Below, piece by piece: positions 63,954 through 64,000 of a DNA stretch of 64,000 nucleotides. Positions within the stretch are counted from its first letter, which is position 1, and each line of letters starts with the position of its first letter. The notes below the pieces were generated by a model. That model was not told the origin of the DNA, ran no database searches, and was given only the letters and a program-made list of their open reading frames with translations. The translations under genes were made by a program, and so were the position numbers. Location: contig NZ_CP121650.1 in assembly GCF_029714405.1 (NCBI RefSeq), positions 992,001-1,056,000 of the forward strand, written 5' to 3'. This stretch comes from Bradyrhizobium sp. CB82. GTDB lineage: Bacteria > Pseudomonadota > Alphaproteobacteria > Rhizobiales > Xanthobacteraceae.

Positions 63954-64000
63954 AGGCGCGCGCGCTGCTTGCTCCAATTTGTGCGCCGCTTATCACGATG

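Noticed and set aside
1..64000. CRISPR array, tRNA or rRNA genes, prophage structural genes
   Set aside because: No regularly spaced repeats, tRNA-like cloverleafs or phage structural proteins were noticed by eye; a tRNA scan could still find a missed one.

Overview
The window is a piece of an alphaproteobacterial chromosome, most likely Bradyrhizobium or a close relative (inference). The evidence is the alphaproteobacterial gene order for sulfate assimilation, an RcdA homologue next to a DUF1192 gene, GGAAC-N16/17-CGTT (EcfG-type) stress promoters, a TfdA-like dioxygenase typical of bradyrhizobia, and families of palindromic intergenic repeats. Codon use is strongly GC-rich from about 16.6 kb onward and visibly weaker in the first 16 kb.

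Region 1 (1-16.5 kb) is an accessory island. It holds an IS66 element cut by the left edge, an IS3-family element, an IS256-family element with a perfect 9-bp target duplication but a frameshifted transposase, a truncated second IS3-family element, and scraps of IS1182, IS66, a tyrosine recombinase and a serine recombinase. Between them lies a set of exported proteins: two HExxHxxGxxH metalloproteases, two trypsin-like serine proteases, a decayed third serine protease, a lipoprotein of unknown function, a DUF1353 protein and a small exported protein. That small protein resembles the N-terminal prosegment of the neighbouring serine protease but has no catalytic domain.

Region 2 (16.6-21.6 kb) is a compact envelope and stress block: an exported protein, a three-segment membrane protein, a DUF883 protein, an AI-2E-family membrane protein, an L,D-transpeptidase with a DUF2865 protein, a 51-residue membrane protein and a CsbD protein. 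Five perfect and one near-perfect EcfG-type promoters precede these units, so they probably form part of the PhyR-EcfG general stress regulon. Malate synthase G follows.

Region 3 (24.1-35.7 kb) is a complete sulfate uptake and reduction locus. cysD and a fused cysN/cysC gene run leftward. Divergently run cysG, DUF2849, sulfite reductase, DUF934, APS reductase, then sbp-cysT-cysW-cysA for import. An AT-rich palindrome sits in the divergent promoter.

Region 4 (35.7-64 kb) is ordinary chromosome. It carries a CAP-domain lipoprotein, a patatin-like phospholipase with 3-hydroxybutyrate dehydrogenase, a TauE/SafE permease, a flippase, a DsbD-like domain protein, YqgE, a TfdA-like dioxygenase with two short-chain dehydrogenases, a second CsbD protein, an SGNH-like DUF459 protein, a lytic transglycosylase, galU, two cyclic-di-GMP enzymes, a quinone oxidoreductase, rcdA, rpmE, an ABC exporter, and a MotA/ExbB-like plus OmpA-like pair with an acetyltransferase. 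It ends in a decayed DUF1295/cyclopropane-synthase-like remnant and a tiny zinc-ribbon-like protein. Several families of palindromic repeats occupy the intergenic spaces. I saw no rRNA, tRNA or CRISPR array.
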